DNA of 64,000 bases from Halobacillus sp. Nhm2S1 (GCF_019599545.1 NZ_JAIEZV010000004.1:372001-436000); one strand, 5' to 3'; shown: positions 25,959 through 34,248, numbered from the stretch's first letter. A program made the numbers and translations. The notes: generated from the sequence alone by a model not told the origin.

Positions 25959-26327
25959 ATGTCAAACGTATATCACGATTATTTTAAAGAAACCGTGCTT
26001 ACGATCCCTGATTCCTTCATTGACATAAAAACCGGAGATCAGCACGCGGTCTCCGCTGAAATTAAAGAGGAAATTGCCTATCATTCAGAAAATAACACCT
26101 TAAATCATTTGATATTCTCTGCCTTGAACCATTACTTTCATAAGGCGGCTGTTTCTCAGCCAGAGGGTACAAATGGGGTCTTGTCTGAATTGCTGGAAAT
26201 AAAAAGGTTACTGGCGGGAGGTTCTTACCAGAAGGGAAATGTCCCACTCTCCAACAAGAAAACAGCTGGTTCACAAGAGATGGACCTTCAGGAAATCGAG
26301 GATCTGTTAGAGGCATTCGGAGGGTAA
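25959..26327 (+). CDS. Small partner protein of the ParM-like ATPase
   Basis: A 122-residue acidic protein of unknown function, 11 bp after the ParM-like gene. The ATG at 25959 follows GGGTGAAGG; the reading frame runs into the upstream gene but this start is the only sensible one. Residues about 8-70 (TIPDSFIDIKTGDQHAVSAEI onward) might form a small DNA-binding or dimerisation domain; the C-terminal part has a helical LSELLEIKRLL segment, a linker and a helix MDLQEIEDLLEAFGG. In plasmid systems the position after parM is that of the adaptor ParR, AlfB or Alp7R. No ribbon-helix-helix can be proven by eye. A terminator follows directly. Confidence 0.6.
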   Translation: MSNVYHDYFKETVLTIPDSFIDIKTGDQHAVSAEIKEEIAYHSENNTLNHLIFSALNHYFHKAAVSQPEGTNGVLSELLEIKRLLAGGSYQKGNVPLSNKKTAGSQEMDLQEIEDLLEAFGG

Positions 26328-26339
26328 GCACTTATGTAC

Positions 26340-26376
26340 AGAAGGTAGGCTGCTGGAGCTACCTTCTTTTCTTTTA
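26340..26376 (+). terminator. Terminator of the ParM-like operon
   Basis: AGAAGGTAG (26340-26348) and CTACCTTCT (26359-26367), followed by TTTCTTTT. Confidence 0.82.
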
Positions 26377-26434
26377 CCGTAATATGCATAGGAAAGGTCA
26401 TTCAATGTTTGGACACTTTGAAACTTGACGTTTT

Positions 26435-26995
26435 TTATAAGTGAACCGCTGGCAGGCAGGTAATTGCACAGAAACAAGACAAATCCACAGTGATGCAGAT
26501 GCCGGTTCCAACAAGGTCATTCAAGCTCTTATGGTCTAGTTGATGACAGGCGGACCCATGCTTGCTGTGACAATTCTTCGGATGCTTTTCTTTCAAGTCT
26601 GATTTAAAGTCAAGAAGCTCAAGAACCGCGCAATCTTTATTCAGTTCTTTAATTTTAAAAATGTGGGTATGGATACACTTGATTTTTTCTTTCTTAGAAT
26701 GACAGGAATAAGTAGCTACACCTGTACCCTTGAAAGGTTCACAACCGCAATATAAAAGGAAAGGAATCGTGTTTTTCTTCACACGCTTTTCTCCTAGAAG
26801 TTCATTGATTGATTGTTGACAAGAAGTGTAACATTCGTTCTTCACTTTCTTTTGCGCATAGAGAATGGCCTCTAATACTTCTTCAACACAGTTTTTATAA
26901 TGTTTCCCTTTATGGTGTTTATCTTTTTTTCCACAGCATCCACCTTTATGGTGAGAATCATAGTCATAATCATGATCATACGCACGATAACTCAT
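26435..26995 (-). CDS. Spore coat protein of the CotY/CotZ family
   Basis: A 186-residue cysteine- and histidine-rich protein of the CotY/CotZ family, which self-assembles into crystalline crust or exosporium layers by disulphide bonds. The N-terminus has DYDYDSHHKGGCCGKKDKHH; the conserved body includes CVEEVLEAILYAQKKV, IPFLLYCGCEPF and GTGICITVDLSCFCAITCLP. The ATG at 26995 is 8 nt after AAGGAG, preferred over the GTG at 27004. About 12 cysteines are spread through the protein. It sits next to the SPOCS/CsxC-like genes, which supports a spore-surface island. Confidence 0.88.
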   Translation of the reverse strand: MSYRAYDHDYDYDSHHKGGCCGKKDKHHKGKHYKNCVEEVLEAILYAQKKVKNECYTSCQQSINELLGEKRVKKNTIPFLLYCGCEPFKGTGVATYSCHSKKEKIKCIHTHIFKIKELNKDCAVLELLDFKSDLKEKHPKNCHSKHGSACHQLDHKSLNDLVGTGICITVDLSCFCAITCLPAVHL

Positions 26996-27225
26996 TTTTT
27001 TCACTCCTTAATGATTCAGATACCGTATTATACGTGTCGAAAAGATTTTCGTTTGATATGTGCGCCCACAGCTAAGGAATTTTCTTCGACCTTCAGGAAG
27101 ATCGTTCCCTATAGTCCCTGTATCCTACCAATGGCCCGTTATAGGACTTTTTCATTATGAGCGTATCGTACCTTGGTTCACTCCTTTCCTTCACTTATAC
27201 TGAGAATAATAGAAAGGAAAGGTCA

Positions 27226-27660
27226 GTGATTTTCATGCTTTACATACGGCAGGTTGAAGAGATTATTAAGAATACTCTGCTTGAACATCAATTGGACATC
27301 GATTATGAAATCAATAATAAACTTCCAGCACCCATGAGTTTTAATGTTTCCACAAATACGGTGAATTTTAACTATCTACAAATCAACGGATATATGAGTA
27401 AAATAAAGGTAAGTGAACCTGAAGAAAACGTTGTCAAAATCATCCTCTATCATGAAATCGGTTACTACCTCACATTCAAAAAACATAGACACGATTTACG
27501 CACACTCATGTATGGGGGAGATGAGGAGATTGAAGAGTTGAAGGCAGTCATTGAAACCAATGCCTGGAATTATGGACGAGCATTAGTCCCTGAACATTTG
27601 CTCGAAACTTACGACCTCATTCGGGAAAAGGACGAGAGCCTTTTGCAAGGATTGAAGTGA
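27226..27660 (+). CDS. IrrE/ImmA-like protein with degenerate metal motif
   Basis: A roughly 145-residue cytoplasmic protein. It contains LYHEIGYYLTFKKHRHD (about residues 67-83), matching the shape of the ImmA/IrrE metallopeptidase helix HExxH but with Tyr at the second His position, then ETNAWNYGRALVPEHLL, which parallels the ExxAWxFG..L.P segment of that family. The metal site therefore looks altered, or uses the following His of the KKHRH stretch. I place the start at GTG 27226 with AAAGGA upstream; ATG 27235 is an alternative. It is divergent from the CotY/Z gene. ImmA-like proteases usually cleave phage or ICE repressors, but no repressor partner is next to it. Confidence 0.5.
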   Translation: MIFMLYIRQVEEIIKNTLLEHQLDIDYEINNKLPAPMSFNVSTNTVNFNYLQINGYMSKIKVSEPEENVVKIILYHEIGYYLTFKKHRHDLRTLMYGGDEEIEELKAVIETNAWNYGRALVPEHLLETYDLIREKDESLLQGLK

Positions 27661-27775
27661 AATTCCTTTATTCTACAAATTATCCTTGAAAATGGAAGGT
27701 CATTGCAGGGACCTTGTAGAAATAGTTATACAGTCACTACATGATTAGGCTTAATAAAAAAGGAAGGTGAATGGC

Positions 27776-28276
27776 ATGTTCAAGAATCGTTTATTCAAGA
27801 ATGTCCTATTCCGATGGATGCCACATAAAGAGCAAAGCATTTGTGAAAAAAGATTGATCAAAGTAGTCAAACGCCTGAAGGTTGAGAATTTCAATTTTAA
27901 TTGGGACCGTAACAGTTGTTTTGTGGAGTTTACATATCAGGGGGAGAGCTACCGTCTCGAGCATTCCGTTGATAAAGCCAAAGAAAAAGGCATTATATTA
28001 AGGAACGGTTTGGATTGCTTGAACGAATTGACACAGTCACTCGAAGATTTAGGCTTGATTATCGACCGTGGCATGTACGATTTCGACACTTGGATCGCCG
28101 GCATGAGACAGTCACCTTCCGTTGAGGAATCACCTGAAGTGCAGGATGAATTCCAACTCAAATATAAATCTCTCGGAAAACAAGCTGGAGAGGAAACGAT
28201 TGCCCTTAAACCGGAGACCTCTTTTAAGAAATTCGAAGACAGCCATCCATCATCAAAACGAACGCAAATCAAATAA
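27776..28276 (+). CDS. Uncharacterised 166-residue protein
   Basis: No family was recognised. The N-terminus (MFKNRLFKNVLFRWMPHKE) is basic and amphipathic. The middle (residues about 20-110) has alternating strands and helices: FNWDRNSCFVEFTYQGESYRLEHS and LNELTQSLEDLGLIIDRGMYDFDTWIAGM. The last 50 residues are Ser, Glu and Lys rich and probably unstructured. GGAAGG lies 8 nt before the ATG at 27776; an in-frame GTG at 27767 is less likely. It follows the IrrE-like gene by 115 bp with no terminator between them, and is closed by a strong terminator, so the two may share a transcript. Confidence 0.5.
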   Translation: MFKNRLFKNVLFRWMPHKEQSICEKRLIKVVKRLKVENFNFNWDRNSCFVEFTYQGESYRLEHSVDKAKEKGIILRNGLDCLNELTQSLEDLGLIIDRGMYDFDTWIAGMRQSPSVEESPEVQDEFQLKYKSLGKQAGEETIALKPETSFKKFEDSHPSSKRTQIK

Positions 28277-28278
28277 AA

Positions 28279-28320
28279 GAATGACCTGCCTCTTCTTCCA
28301 AAAGAGCAGGTCATTTTTTA
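28279..28320 (+). terminator. Terminator of the 27-28 kb genes
   Basis: AATGACCTGC (28279-28288) and GCAGGTCATT (28305-28314) followed by a T-run. Confidence 0.85.
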
Positions 28321-28436
28321 TTGATTTTTTTCTTGCCGATGTATGTCCACATAGCTATATAAGTAGTAAAAAGCAGGATCAAAAACATGGGGACAGACAA
28401 CACATCACGTATGAGCACGGTTGCATGACATCCTTT

Positions 28437-28985
28437 CTATTTTAAACTGTCCAAAGGGAACGGAAAGAATACGTAGAAAAGGACAGCCATGGGCAGGGAT
28501 ATGATGAGGGCGCGGACAGGATTCCGGTAATGGATATAAATCACGATGAATAAAATCGCATTCAACGGAATGTTGAGCCAGTTGTTCCACCCATGATCAT
28601 AGACGTACATCCCTTTCAAAGAAAACAGCCATTCCAAAACCGTGTAAAATGCGACCCAGATTGTGATATAGATGAACTGAGCGCTTTTCGTTCGGGGGAA
28701 ACGCTGTAAATAGATAATTAAGCCGACAGGGCAGATGAAGAAAGTGAACGCCATGTTAATGATGGAATGGTTCAACCACTCCAGCGTCACTCCGCGGAAG
28801 GCCCACAGCGTATGATTATAATAAAGAAAATTGTAGGTCATGTTCACAGCAATAAAAAATAAGATCGTCGGGTATTGCTTGCCTACCTGCTTCCAATCAA
28901 CAAATCGATAGGCAAAAAGAATCCACACCACAATGACTAATAATAAATACATCTCCCACCACTCCAAGAAATCGATTATCTCCAT
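28437..28985 (-). CDS. CBO0543-like membrane protein
   Basis: A 182-residue integral membrane protein with five or six hydrophobic helices. It resembles the CBO0543 family of spore formers: FVDWKQVGKQYPTILFF, YNHTLWAFRGVTL and the ending VFFPFPLDSLK are family-type segments. Its function is unknown; several homologues are found near sporulation genes but no role is established. It is expressed from the minus strand, facing the convergent terminator at 28279. The upstream 190 bases contain a long palindrome (29037-29077) and the ndh terminator. Confidence 0.65.
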   Translation of the reverse strand: MEIIDFLEWWEMYLLLVIVVWILFAYRFVDWKQVGKQYPTILFFIAVNMTYNFLYYNHTLWAFRGVTLEWLNHSIINMAFTFFICPVGLIIYLQRFPRTKSAQFIYITIWVAFYTVLEWLFSLKGMYVYDHGWNNWLNIPLNAILFIVIYIHYRNPVRALIISLPMAVLFYVFFPFPLDSLK

Positions 28986-29036
28986 TCTGCACCCACCCCT
29001 TCCCCTTTATACATAAGCGCTCCATCCCCAGAAATA

Positions 29037-29077
29037 GCCACACCAGGTCATCCAATATCTGGATGACCTGGTGTGGC
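29037..29077. repeat. Palindrome A (18-bp perfect arms)
   Basis: Arms at 29037-29054 and 29060-29077 are perfect complements with a 5-nt loop ATATC. The inner 13 bp ACCAGGTCATCCA is shared with palindrome B at 32169-32223, while the outer GCCAC/GTGGC differs. It has no T-run, so it is not a standard terminator. Confidence 0.85.
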
Positions 29078-29097
29078 AAATAATGTAAATTCAACGC

Positions 29098-29147
29098 AAA
29101 AAAACGCCTGCTTTGTTTTCGCTTGGGAGCGATTGGAAGCAGGCGTT
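29098..29147 (-). terminator. Terminator of ndh
   Basis: AACGCCTGCTT (29103-29113) and AAGCAGGCGTT (29137-29147) with a 23-nt loop; on the minus strand the stem is followed by TTTTT. Confidence 0.8.
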
Positions 29148-29177
29148 CGTGAAGGTGATTCACCTTATCATATTTTC

Positions 29178-30359
29178 TTAATAGGCAAGCGCGAATAGCC
29201 CTTTAATGTGGGAAAGATAACGCACGTTACTTGCTTCTTTCATCACAGAAGCCGGAAGACCTTTCAGTGGTGTCTGGTTGGCACCGATGAAGGCAACCGC
29301 GTCTTTACGGCCAAGGCTTGCAAGCGTACCTGAGTTAACAGGTTCGAACTCTTCAAAGCTCTTGTCTTCAAGGAAGGCATATAGGTTATAACCAACAGTT
29401 TCACCCATCTGCCATGCGATTTGTGCTGTTGGTGGTTGTGGGCGCTCATCACCTGGTTTGAAGTAAACCGCACTATCACCTACAACAAATACGTCTTTAT
29501 GAGAAACGGATTGAAGGTAGTTGTTCACAGAAGCACGTCCACGATTCACTTCTATGCCGGATTCACCGACAAGTGGGTTTCCTGCAACGCCGCCTGTCCA
29601 AACGAACGTATTCGCTGTCAGCTTACGGCCGTCTTTCAATTCAATGACGTTTCCTTCTACATTCGTGACAGGAAGTTCTGTCAGGAATTCAACGCCGCGT
29701 TTTTCCAAGCTCTTGGTAGCTCTTTCAATCAAGTGATCAGGAAGCATCGGCAAAATCTTTGGCATCGCTTCTACAAGTGTCAACTTGATTTCTTCAGGGT
29801 TAACCCCGTATTTTTTAGCCATCGCTGGTGTTTCATCAGCCAATTCACCGACAAGCTCGACACCAGTCAAGCCACCGCCACCGATGACGATGTGCGCATC
29901 TGCTTCGTTATTTGTCTGTGCATAATCGCGAATTCGAGCTTCCACATGTTCACGGATCTTGTTCGCATCTTCCGCAGATTTAAGAACCATGCTGTGTTCC
30001 TGCAATCCAGGGATGCCGAAGTAGTTCGTTACACTACCCAGTGCTACGACCAAAGCATCATAGAATAGTTCAGATCCATCTTCCAGTGAAATCTTTTTAT
30101 CATTGACAGAAAAGGACTCGATCGTCGCAACCTTAAGGTTGATGTCTTTTCCTTTCAATAACTTCTCAAGAGGAAGTGCTGCCGCCTGCTCAGAAATGTT
30201 TCCTGCTGCCAAACGGTGCAATTCTGTAATAATTTGGTGTGTCGGGGTTTTGTTAATGATTGTGACGTTCGCTTCAGAAGCGTCCATGTATTGGCGCACA
30301 GACAAAGCGGCAAGAAGCCCGCCATAACCGCCGCCTAGAATGACGATTTCTTTTGACAT
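29178..30359 (-). CDS. ndh: Type II NADH dehydrogenase
   Basis: A 393-residue non-proton-pumping NADH:quinone oxidoreductase, very close in length and sequence pattern to B. subtilis Ndh/YjlD (392 residues). Motifs are ILGGGYGGLLAAL (FAD-binding, residues 6-18), IGGGGLTGVELVGELAD (NADH-binding, about 158-174) and VWTGGVAGNPLVGESG with VFVVGDSAVYF (second FAD segment). The C-terminal helices (NVRYLSHIKGLFALAY) anchor it to the membrane face. It follows yjlC by 17 bp, as in B. subtilis. It feeds electrons from NADH to menaquinone. Confidence 0.95.
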   Translation of the reverse strand: MSKEIVILGGGYGGLLAALSVRQYMDASEANVTIINKTPTHQIITELHRLAAGNISEQAAALPLEKLLKGKDINLKVATIESFSVNDKKISLEDGSELFYDALVVALGSVTNYFGIPGLQEHSMVLKSAEDANKIREHVEARIRDYAQTNNEADAHIVIGGGGLTGVELVGELADETPAMAKKYGVNPEEIKLTLVEAMPKILPMLPDHLIERATKSLEKRGVEFLTELPVTNVEGNVIELKDGRKLTANTFVWTGGVAGNPLVGESGIEVNRGRASVNNYLQSVSHKDVFVVGDSAVYFKPGDERPQPPTAQIAWQMGETVGYNLYAFLEDKSFEEFEPVNSGTLASLGRKDAVAFIGANQTPLKGLPASVMKEASNVRYLSHIKGLFALAY

Positions 30360-30376
30360 GTTGATTCCTCCATTTC

Positions 30377-30808
30377 CTACTCTTTGTGATTGCGTTCAGC
30401 AGATACTTTTAAGTATGCGTTAACGAAACGGAACATTTTTTGAGCTTGAGGGTCTTTCAACATCTTCATCAAGCCGAATAGTCCGATGACTTCTGAGCTG
30501 CTTTCCGCATGGTCTTTCGCTTCGATTGCGTTCTGTGCTACTTCTTTCACGGAATGTTTGAGAGGTTCAGCCACTTCTGACATGAACTCAACCGTGTCTT
30601 TTTTCAGAACTTCATCCGTCGCAAGCGCTTGAACGGTGTCGTAGGAGCTTGAAAGAATCTTCACCAATTCGGTAAGCTTCGGAAGCTCTTTCACAAGAAC
30701 AGTCAAAGATTCCTGTACTTCAGGTTCCAGTAGTTGGTCGAGCAGTTCACGCTCGTCACGAGCAACGTTTGTCTGCTCGTCTTTTTCTGTTGTGAATGAA
30801 TCTGCCAT
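30377..30808 (-). CDS. yjlC: YjlC-like protein (DUF1641)
   Basis: A 143-residue acidic helical protein of the DUF1641 family and the usual upstream partner of ndh. Visible family segments are LDQLLEPEVQESLTVLVKELPKL and SSSEVIGLFGLMKMLKDPQAQKM. Its biochemical role is unknown. The ATG at 30808 has AAAGGAG 8 nt before it; the frame's GTG at 30814 is less likely. In B. subtilis the yjlC-ndh operon is repressed by Rex. Here a short inverted repeat, TTGTGAAGCACAA (30946-30958), sits upstream near a TATATT-like -10 box, but it is shorter than a canonical Rex box. Confidence 0.85.
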   Translation of the reverse strand: MADSFTTEKDEQTNVARDERELLDQLLEPEVQESLTVLVKELPKLTELVKILSSSYDTVQALATDEVLKKDTVEFMSEVAEPLKHSVKEVAQNAIEAKDHAESSSEVIGLFGLMKMLKDPQAQKMFRFVNAYLKVSAERNHKE

Positions 30809-31127
30809 ATCCACTTCTCCTTTTTTTGAGCCCGGGGCTCATTTTTTTATAAGTAAATAACTAGTACAAGCAACGAAAGCTCTACCTGTTATAAAACAGT
30901 AAGAGTGCCATTTTATAGCTAACGTTACTAGAGTAAAATATAATCTTGTGAAGCACAACACATTCTTACAAAATAAACGCTTACAATTATGATTTTTTCA
31001 TAATCCCCATTCTTTTTACAGCATTTTCAATCAAAAAGACGGATTTATCGCTCTTATTATCATTTGCTAAAGACTTTTTCTCATTCTAGATTCTCCCTAT
31101 TTTATAGGAGGAAAGGTTCTCCATACG
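30809..31127. other. AT-rich gap upstream of yjlC
   Basis: About 320 bases with the yjlC promoter region at its left. The rest is AT-rich without repeats, open frames or RNA-like structures that I can support. Confidence 0.4.
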
Positions 31128-31162
31128 AAAAGAAGGCTAACCGCAAACCCGATTAGCCTCCT
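31128..31162 (-). terminator. Terminator of the aldo/keto reductase gene
   Basis: AGGCTAA (31134-31140) and TTAGCCT (31153-31159), with a T-rich tail on the minus strand (complement of AAAAGAA). Confidence 0.6.
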
Positions 31163-31175
31163 ACTCCAACAGATA

Positions 31176-32093
31176 TTACGGTAAATCGTTACCAGCAGCC
31201 CGGTAAAGCTCGTACCACTCTTCTCTGGACAACACAATATGAGAAGCTTTGGCAATGTCCTCCATCCGCTGTGTATTCATTGTCCCCACGACAGGTTGAA
31301 TGTTAGCAGGGTGACGCAGAATCCAGGCAATCGCGATGGCAGAGTCTGTCACGTCATATTTTTCAGCCAGTTCCTGAAGCTTGGCATTCACTTCTGGGAA
31401 CGCGTCATTTCCTACAAAAGGCCCTTCAATCATTCCGTGCTGGAAAGGCGACCATGCTTGAATGGTGATGTCATTCAGGCGACAGTACTCCAAGACGTTG
31501 CTGTCCCTGACGACGGCCGGATCGTTTTGCATGTTCACATTGAATCCTGCATCAATCATCGGCGTATGGACGATACTGAGTTGCAGCTGGTTGACGATCA
31601 GGCTTTCTCCCATATATTTCTTCAGTAGTTCCATCTGCATCGGGTTTTGGTTACTGACACCGAAGTAACGCACCTTTCCGCTTTCTTTCAGATTGGTAAA
31701 CGCTTCTGCTACTTCTTCCGGCTCCATTAAAGCATCTGGACGGTGGAGCAGAAAACTGTCCACATGATCTGTATTTAACCGCTTTAAACTGCCTTCCACA
31801 GACTCCAGAATATGCTCTTTAGAAAAATCGAAGAAACCTTTGCGGATGCCGCACTTTGTTTGGAGCTTGATGTCCTCACGTGACACGCTAGTCTTTTTCA
31901 GAGCTTCCGCAAATACAGACTCCGACTCTCCTTTTCCATAGATATCGGCGTGATCAAATAAATCGACTCCATTCTCGACTGCATTCGTGATCACTTCAGA
32001 TGCATCCTTCGTGCTCAGTTCACTCATTCTCATACAGCCGAGTGAAATTTCCCCGACCTGTAAATCACTTTGACCTAGTTGTATTTTCTTCAC
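31176..32093 (-). CDS. Aldo/keto reductase (YdhF-like)
   Basis: A 305-residue NADPH-dependent aldo/keto reductase resembling the E. coli YdhF group. The catalytic set is visible: Asp and Tyr in FDHADIYGKGESE (residues about 45-57), Lys in IKLQTKCG and His in FLLHRPD. The C-terminal cofactor segment includes IQPVVGTMNTQRMEDI. It acts on aldehydes or ketones in the cytoplasm; the substrate is unknown. The start is GTG at 32093 with AAAGGTGG upstream. It is divergent from the P450 gene, with palindrome B in the space between. Confidence 0.88.
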   Translation of the reverse strand: MKKIQLGQSDLQVGEISLGCMRMSELSTKDASEVITNAVENGVDLFDHADIYGKGESESVFAEALKKTSVSREDIKLQTKCGIRKGFFDFSKEHILESVEGSLKRLNTDHVDSFLLHRPDALMEPEEVAEAFTNLKESGKVRYFGVSNQNPMQMELLKKYMGESLIVNQLQLSIVHTPMIDAGFNVNMQNDPAVVRDSNVLEYCRLNDITIQAWSPFQHGMIEGPFVGNDAFPEVNAKLQELAEKYDVTDSAIAIAWILRHPANIQPVVGTMNTQRMEDIAKASHIVLSREEWYELYRAAGNDLP

Positions 32094-32168
32094 TTTGCTT
32101 CCACCTTTCTTTCCAAGCCTACCCTTATCCTATCACTTTCCCTCAAAATCGTAAGGAATAACGCTTAC

Positions 32169-32223
32169 AATAAAAGGAGTACCAGGTCATCCAGAATCTG
32201 GATGACCTGGTACTCCTTTTATT
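32169..32223. repeat. Palindrome B (27-bp perfect arms) between divergent genes
   Basis: Arms 32169-32195 and 32197-32223 are perfect complements around a single A. The inner ACCAGGTCATCCA matches palindrome A at 29 kb, but the outer GGAGT/ACTCC pair is different. The genes on both sides point away from it, so it is unlikely to be a terminator. Confidence 0.9.
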
Positions 32224-32288
32224 TCCATTTGCACTTAATCCCTTATATAATCCAAGGTAGACAGATCATTTCAGAGGAGGAACTTTGA

Positions 32289-33485
32289 ATGGGGAACATG
32301 GAAACACTTCAGCAGTCAAACTTTAAAACAGGAGCCTATCCTTTCTACAAAGAATTGAGGGAAGATCAACCCATTTTTTCAATGAACAGTAGTGGAACGA
32401 ACCACTCCTGGATGATTACGAAATATAATCACGTGAAAGAACTTTTGAAATCACCCAGTTTCATTAAGGACCAAAGCAAATTATTTTCTTCTTCATCTCA
32501 AGACGCTGAACAAAATGAATTCAATATCTTCCAAAACATGATGCTCGACGTTGACCCACCTGACCATACCCGCCTGCGCAAACTCGTCCAACCTTATTTC
32601 AACCCTAAAACCATTAAGCAGCTAGAACCCAGAATCCGTGAAATTGCAGATGATCTATTGAACCAGATGAAACAAAAAGAAACAACGGTCGACTTAATTG
32701 ATGATTACGCTTTTCCACTTCCCATTATCGTCATCAGTGAGATGCTAGGTGTTCCCGCAGCAGACCGGGATAAATTCAGAACATGGTCCAACACCATTGT
32801 CTCAGCATCCAATGAAATGGACCCTGACTTTATGGATGATGTAGAAGCTTTCACTACCTATTTGACGGAGCTTTTTGAACAAAGGAAAGCCGAACCTCAG
32901 GATGATTTGGTTTCCCATCTCATTCAAACCGAAGAAGACGGGGAACAGCTGACGAGGAATGAACTCTATTCTATGATTGTCCTTTTGATCATCGCCGGTC
33001 ACGAAACAACGGTCAATTTGATCGGGAACACCCTATATGCTCTGTTTGAACATCCTGACCAGCTTGAAAATGTAAAGGCTGACCCTACTCTCATTCCTGG
33101 TGCAATCGAAGAAGGGCTTCGCTATTACAGTCCTGTCGATTTTTCGACCGCTCGGTGGGCAGATGAAGACATCGATTTCCACGGCCAGTTGATCCGGCGT
33201 GGTGATTTCATCTTGGCTTCCATTAGTTCCGCCAATCGGGATGAAGAAAAATTTGAACGCGCCTCTCATTTTGATGTTACGAGAGAAAGAAATGCTCACG
33301 TCGCATTTGGTTTTGGAATTCACTTTTGTCTCGGCGCCCCTCTCGCGCGACTGGAAGGAAAAATTGCTCTGGAAAAACTGCTATCAACATTTCCGGACAT
33401 CCATCTAAACCACGATGTACGCTCACCTGAATGGCGCTCCGTCTTCCTTTTAAGAGGACTTGATTCCCTCCCTGTTTCTTGGTGA
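32289..33485 (+). CDS. Cytochrome P450
   Basis: A 398-residue soluble bacterial P450 of the CYP107/CYP109 general type. The heme-binding loop is FGFGIHFCLGAPLARLE with the axial Cys near residue 347. The I-helix oxygen-activation motif AGHETT is near 238, and the ExxR pair is in EEGLRYYSP near 274. It starts at ATG with GAGGAGG upstream. It would oxidise a hydrophobic small molecule with electrons from a ferredoxin or flavodoxin; no redox partner gene is adjacent. It is divergent from the aldo/keto reductase and ends at a strong terminator. Confidence 0.93.
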   Translation: MGNMETLQQSNFKTGAYPFYKELREDQPIFSMNSSGTNHSWMITKYNHVKELLKSPSFIKDQSKLFSSSSQDAEQNEFNIFQNMMLDVDPPDHTRLRKLVQPYFNPKTIKQLEPRIREIADDLLNQMKQKETTVDLIDDYAFPLPIIVISEMLGVPAADRDKFRTWSNTIVSASNEMDPDFMDDVEAFTTYLTELFEQRKAEPQDDLVSHLIQTEEDGEQLTRNELYSMIVLLIIAGHETTVNLIGNTLYALFEHPDQLENVKADPTLIPGAIEEGLRYYSPVDFSTARWADEDIDFHGQLIRRGDFILASISSANRDEEKFERASHFDVTRERNAHVAFGFGIHFCLGAPLARLEGKIALEKLLSTFPDIHLNHDVRSPEWRSVFLLRGLDSLPVSW

Positions 33486-33490
33486 ATAAA

Positions 33491-33530
33491 AAAAGCCACT
33501 TGATGTAGGCATCAAGTGGCTTTTATTTTT
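33491..33530. terminator. Bidirectional terminator
   Basis: AAAAGCCACTTGATG (33491-33505) and CATCAAGTGGCTTTT (33510-33524) pair perfectly; it overlaps the last codon of the TspO-like gene on the minus strand. Confidence 0.88.
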
Positions 33531-34248
33531 TTCTAACTGCATATAAAATGGTGATCACAAGTAGCAGTCCCGCAAGAATAAAAGCGGAGTTCACAACTAG
33601 AGGTACGTCGCTGCCTTGATTTTTCACCCCGATGCCGATAAACGCCCAGACAAAAACGAGCGGATATACCCAATCATCCTGACTTTTCATAAAGAAGACA
33701 GCAAGCAATGTACCTATGACCATCAACAATACCGTCCATACGGAGGCGGAAATTCCAAACCCATCCCAGCCGATGTAGGTTAAATAGTAGCTGATGTTTG
33801 CGATGGTTGCGACACTGATCCAACCAAGATAAACAGAGAACGGAAGCCGGTCGAAAAAAGAGGCCTCATTTTTCTGTAAGGTTTGATATAAGCGGATCAA
33901 AGTCAACAGCAATCCTATCATTACTAAAACCGAAAGCCCAAAAAATTCATAATGCCACATAAAAATCCAGAAACTGTTCAGCAAGCAGCTTAAGACGAAG
34001 AGTCCGCTTGTCTCTTGATAAATGGGCAGGTCCCTTCTACTTTTCGGGAACTGTCGGAGCACCCAGATTCCTAGTAAAATGTAAATGAGCCCCCATATGC
34101 TAAATACATAACCAGCCGGGGTAAATAAGACGTTGAGTTTATTGGAAATTTCCCCTGTTGTCTGGCCGTTCAGCGGAAGTATGTTCGCGAGTGCATTTAC
34201 AATAACTACGAGAAGAAAGGCAAACAAGTTGATGATGAACTTCCCCAT
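33523..34248 (-). CDS. TspO/MBR-like tryptophan-rich membrane protein
   Basis: A 241-residue membrane protein with about seven helices, related to TspO/MBR (translocator/tryptophan-rich sensory) proteins. The family-type segment LFTPAGYVFSIWGLIYILLGIW lies near residue 40, and other tryptophans are in the helices (WIFMWHYEFFG, YLGWISVATI). TspO proteins bind porphyrins or related ligands; this longer form, found in Gram-positive bacteria, has no confirmed role. The ATG at 34248 follows AAAGGAGG; the frame opens at 34356 without a good site. It is a single gene between two terminators. Confidence 0.7.
   Translation of the reverse strand: MGKFIINLFAFLLVVIVNALANILPLNGQTTGEISNKLNVLFTPAGYVFSIWGLIYILLGIWVLRQFPKSRRDLPIYQETSGLFVLSCLLNSFWIFMWHYEFFGLSVLVMIGLLLTLIRLYQTLQKNEASFFDRLPFSVYLGWISVATIANISYYLTYIGWDGFGISASVWTVLLMVIGTLLAVFFMKSQDDWVYPLVFVWAFIGIGVKNQGSDVPLVVNSAFILAGLLLVITILYAVRKK

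Noticed and set aside
28316-28418. Small membrane protein on the minus strand starting at GTG 28418
   Set aside because: A hydrophobic segment is present, but the frame does not stop at the terminator and runs antisense through the 27776-28276 gene; the ribosome spacing is also poor.
30946-30958. Canonical Rex operator upstream of yjlC-ndh
   Set aside because: TTGTGAAGCACAA is an inverted repeat but has a 3-bp centre instead of the longer Rex spacing. I only mention it.
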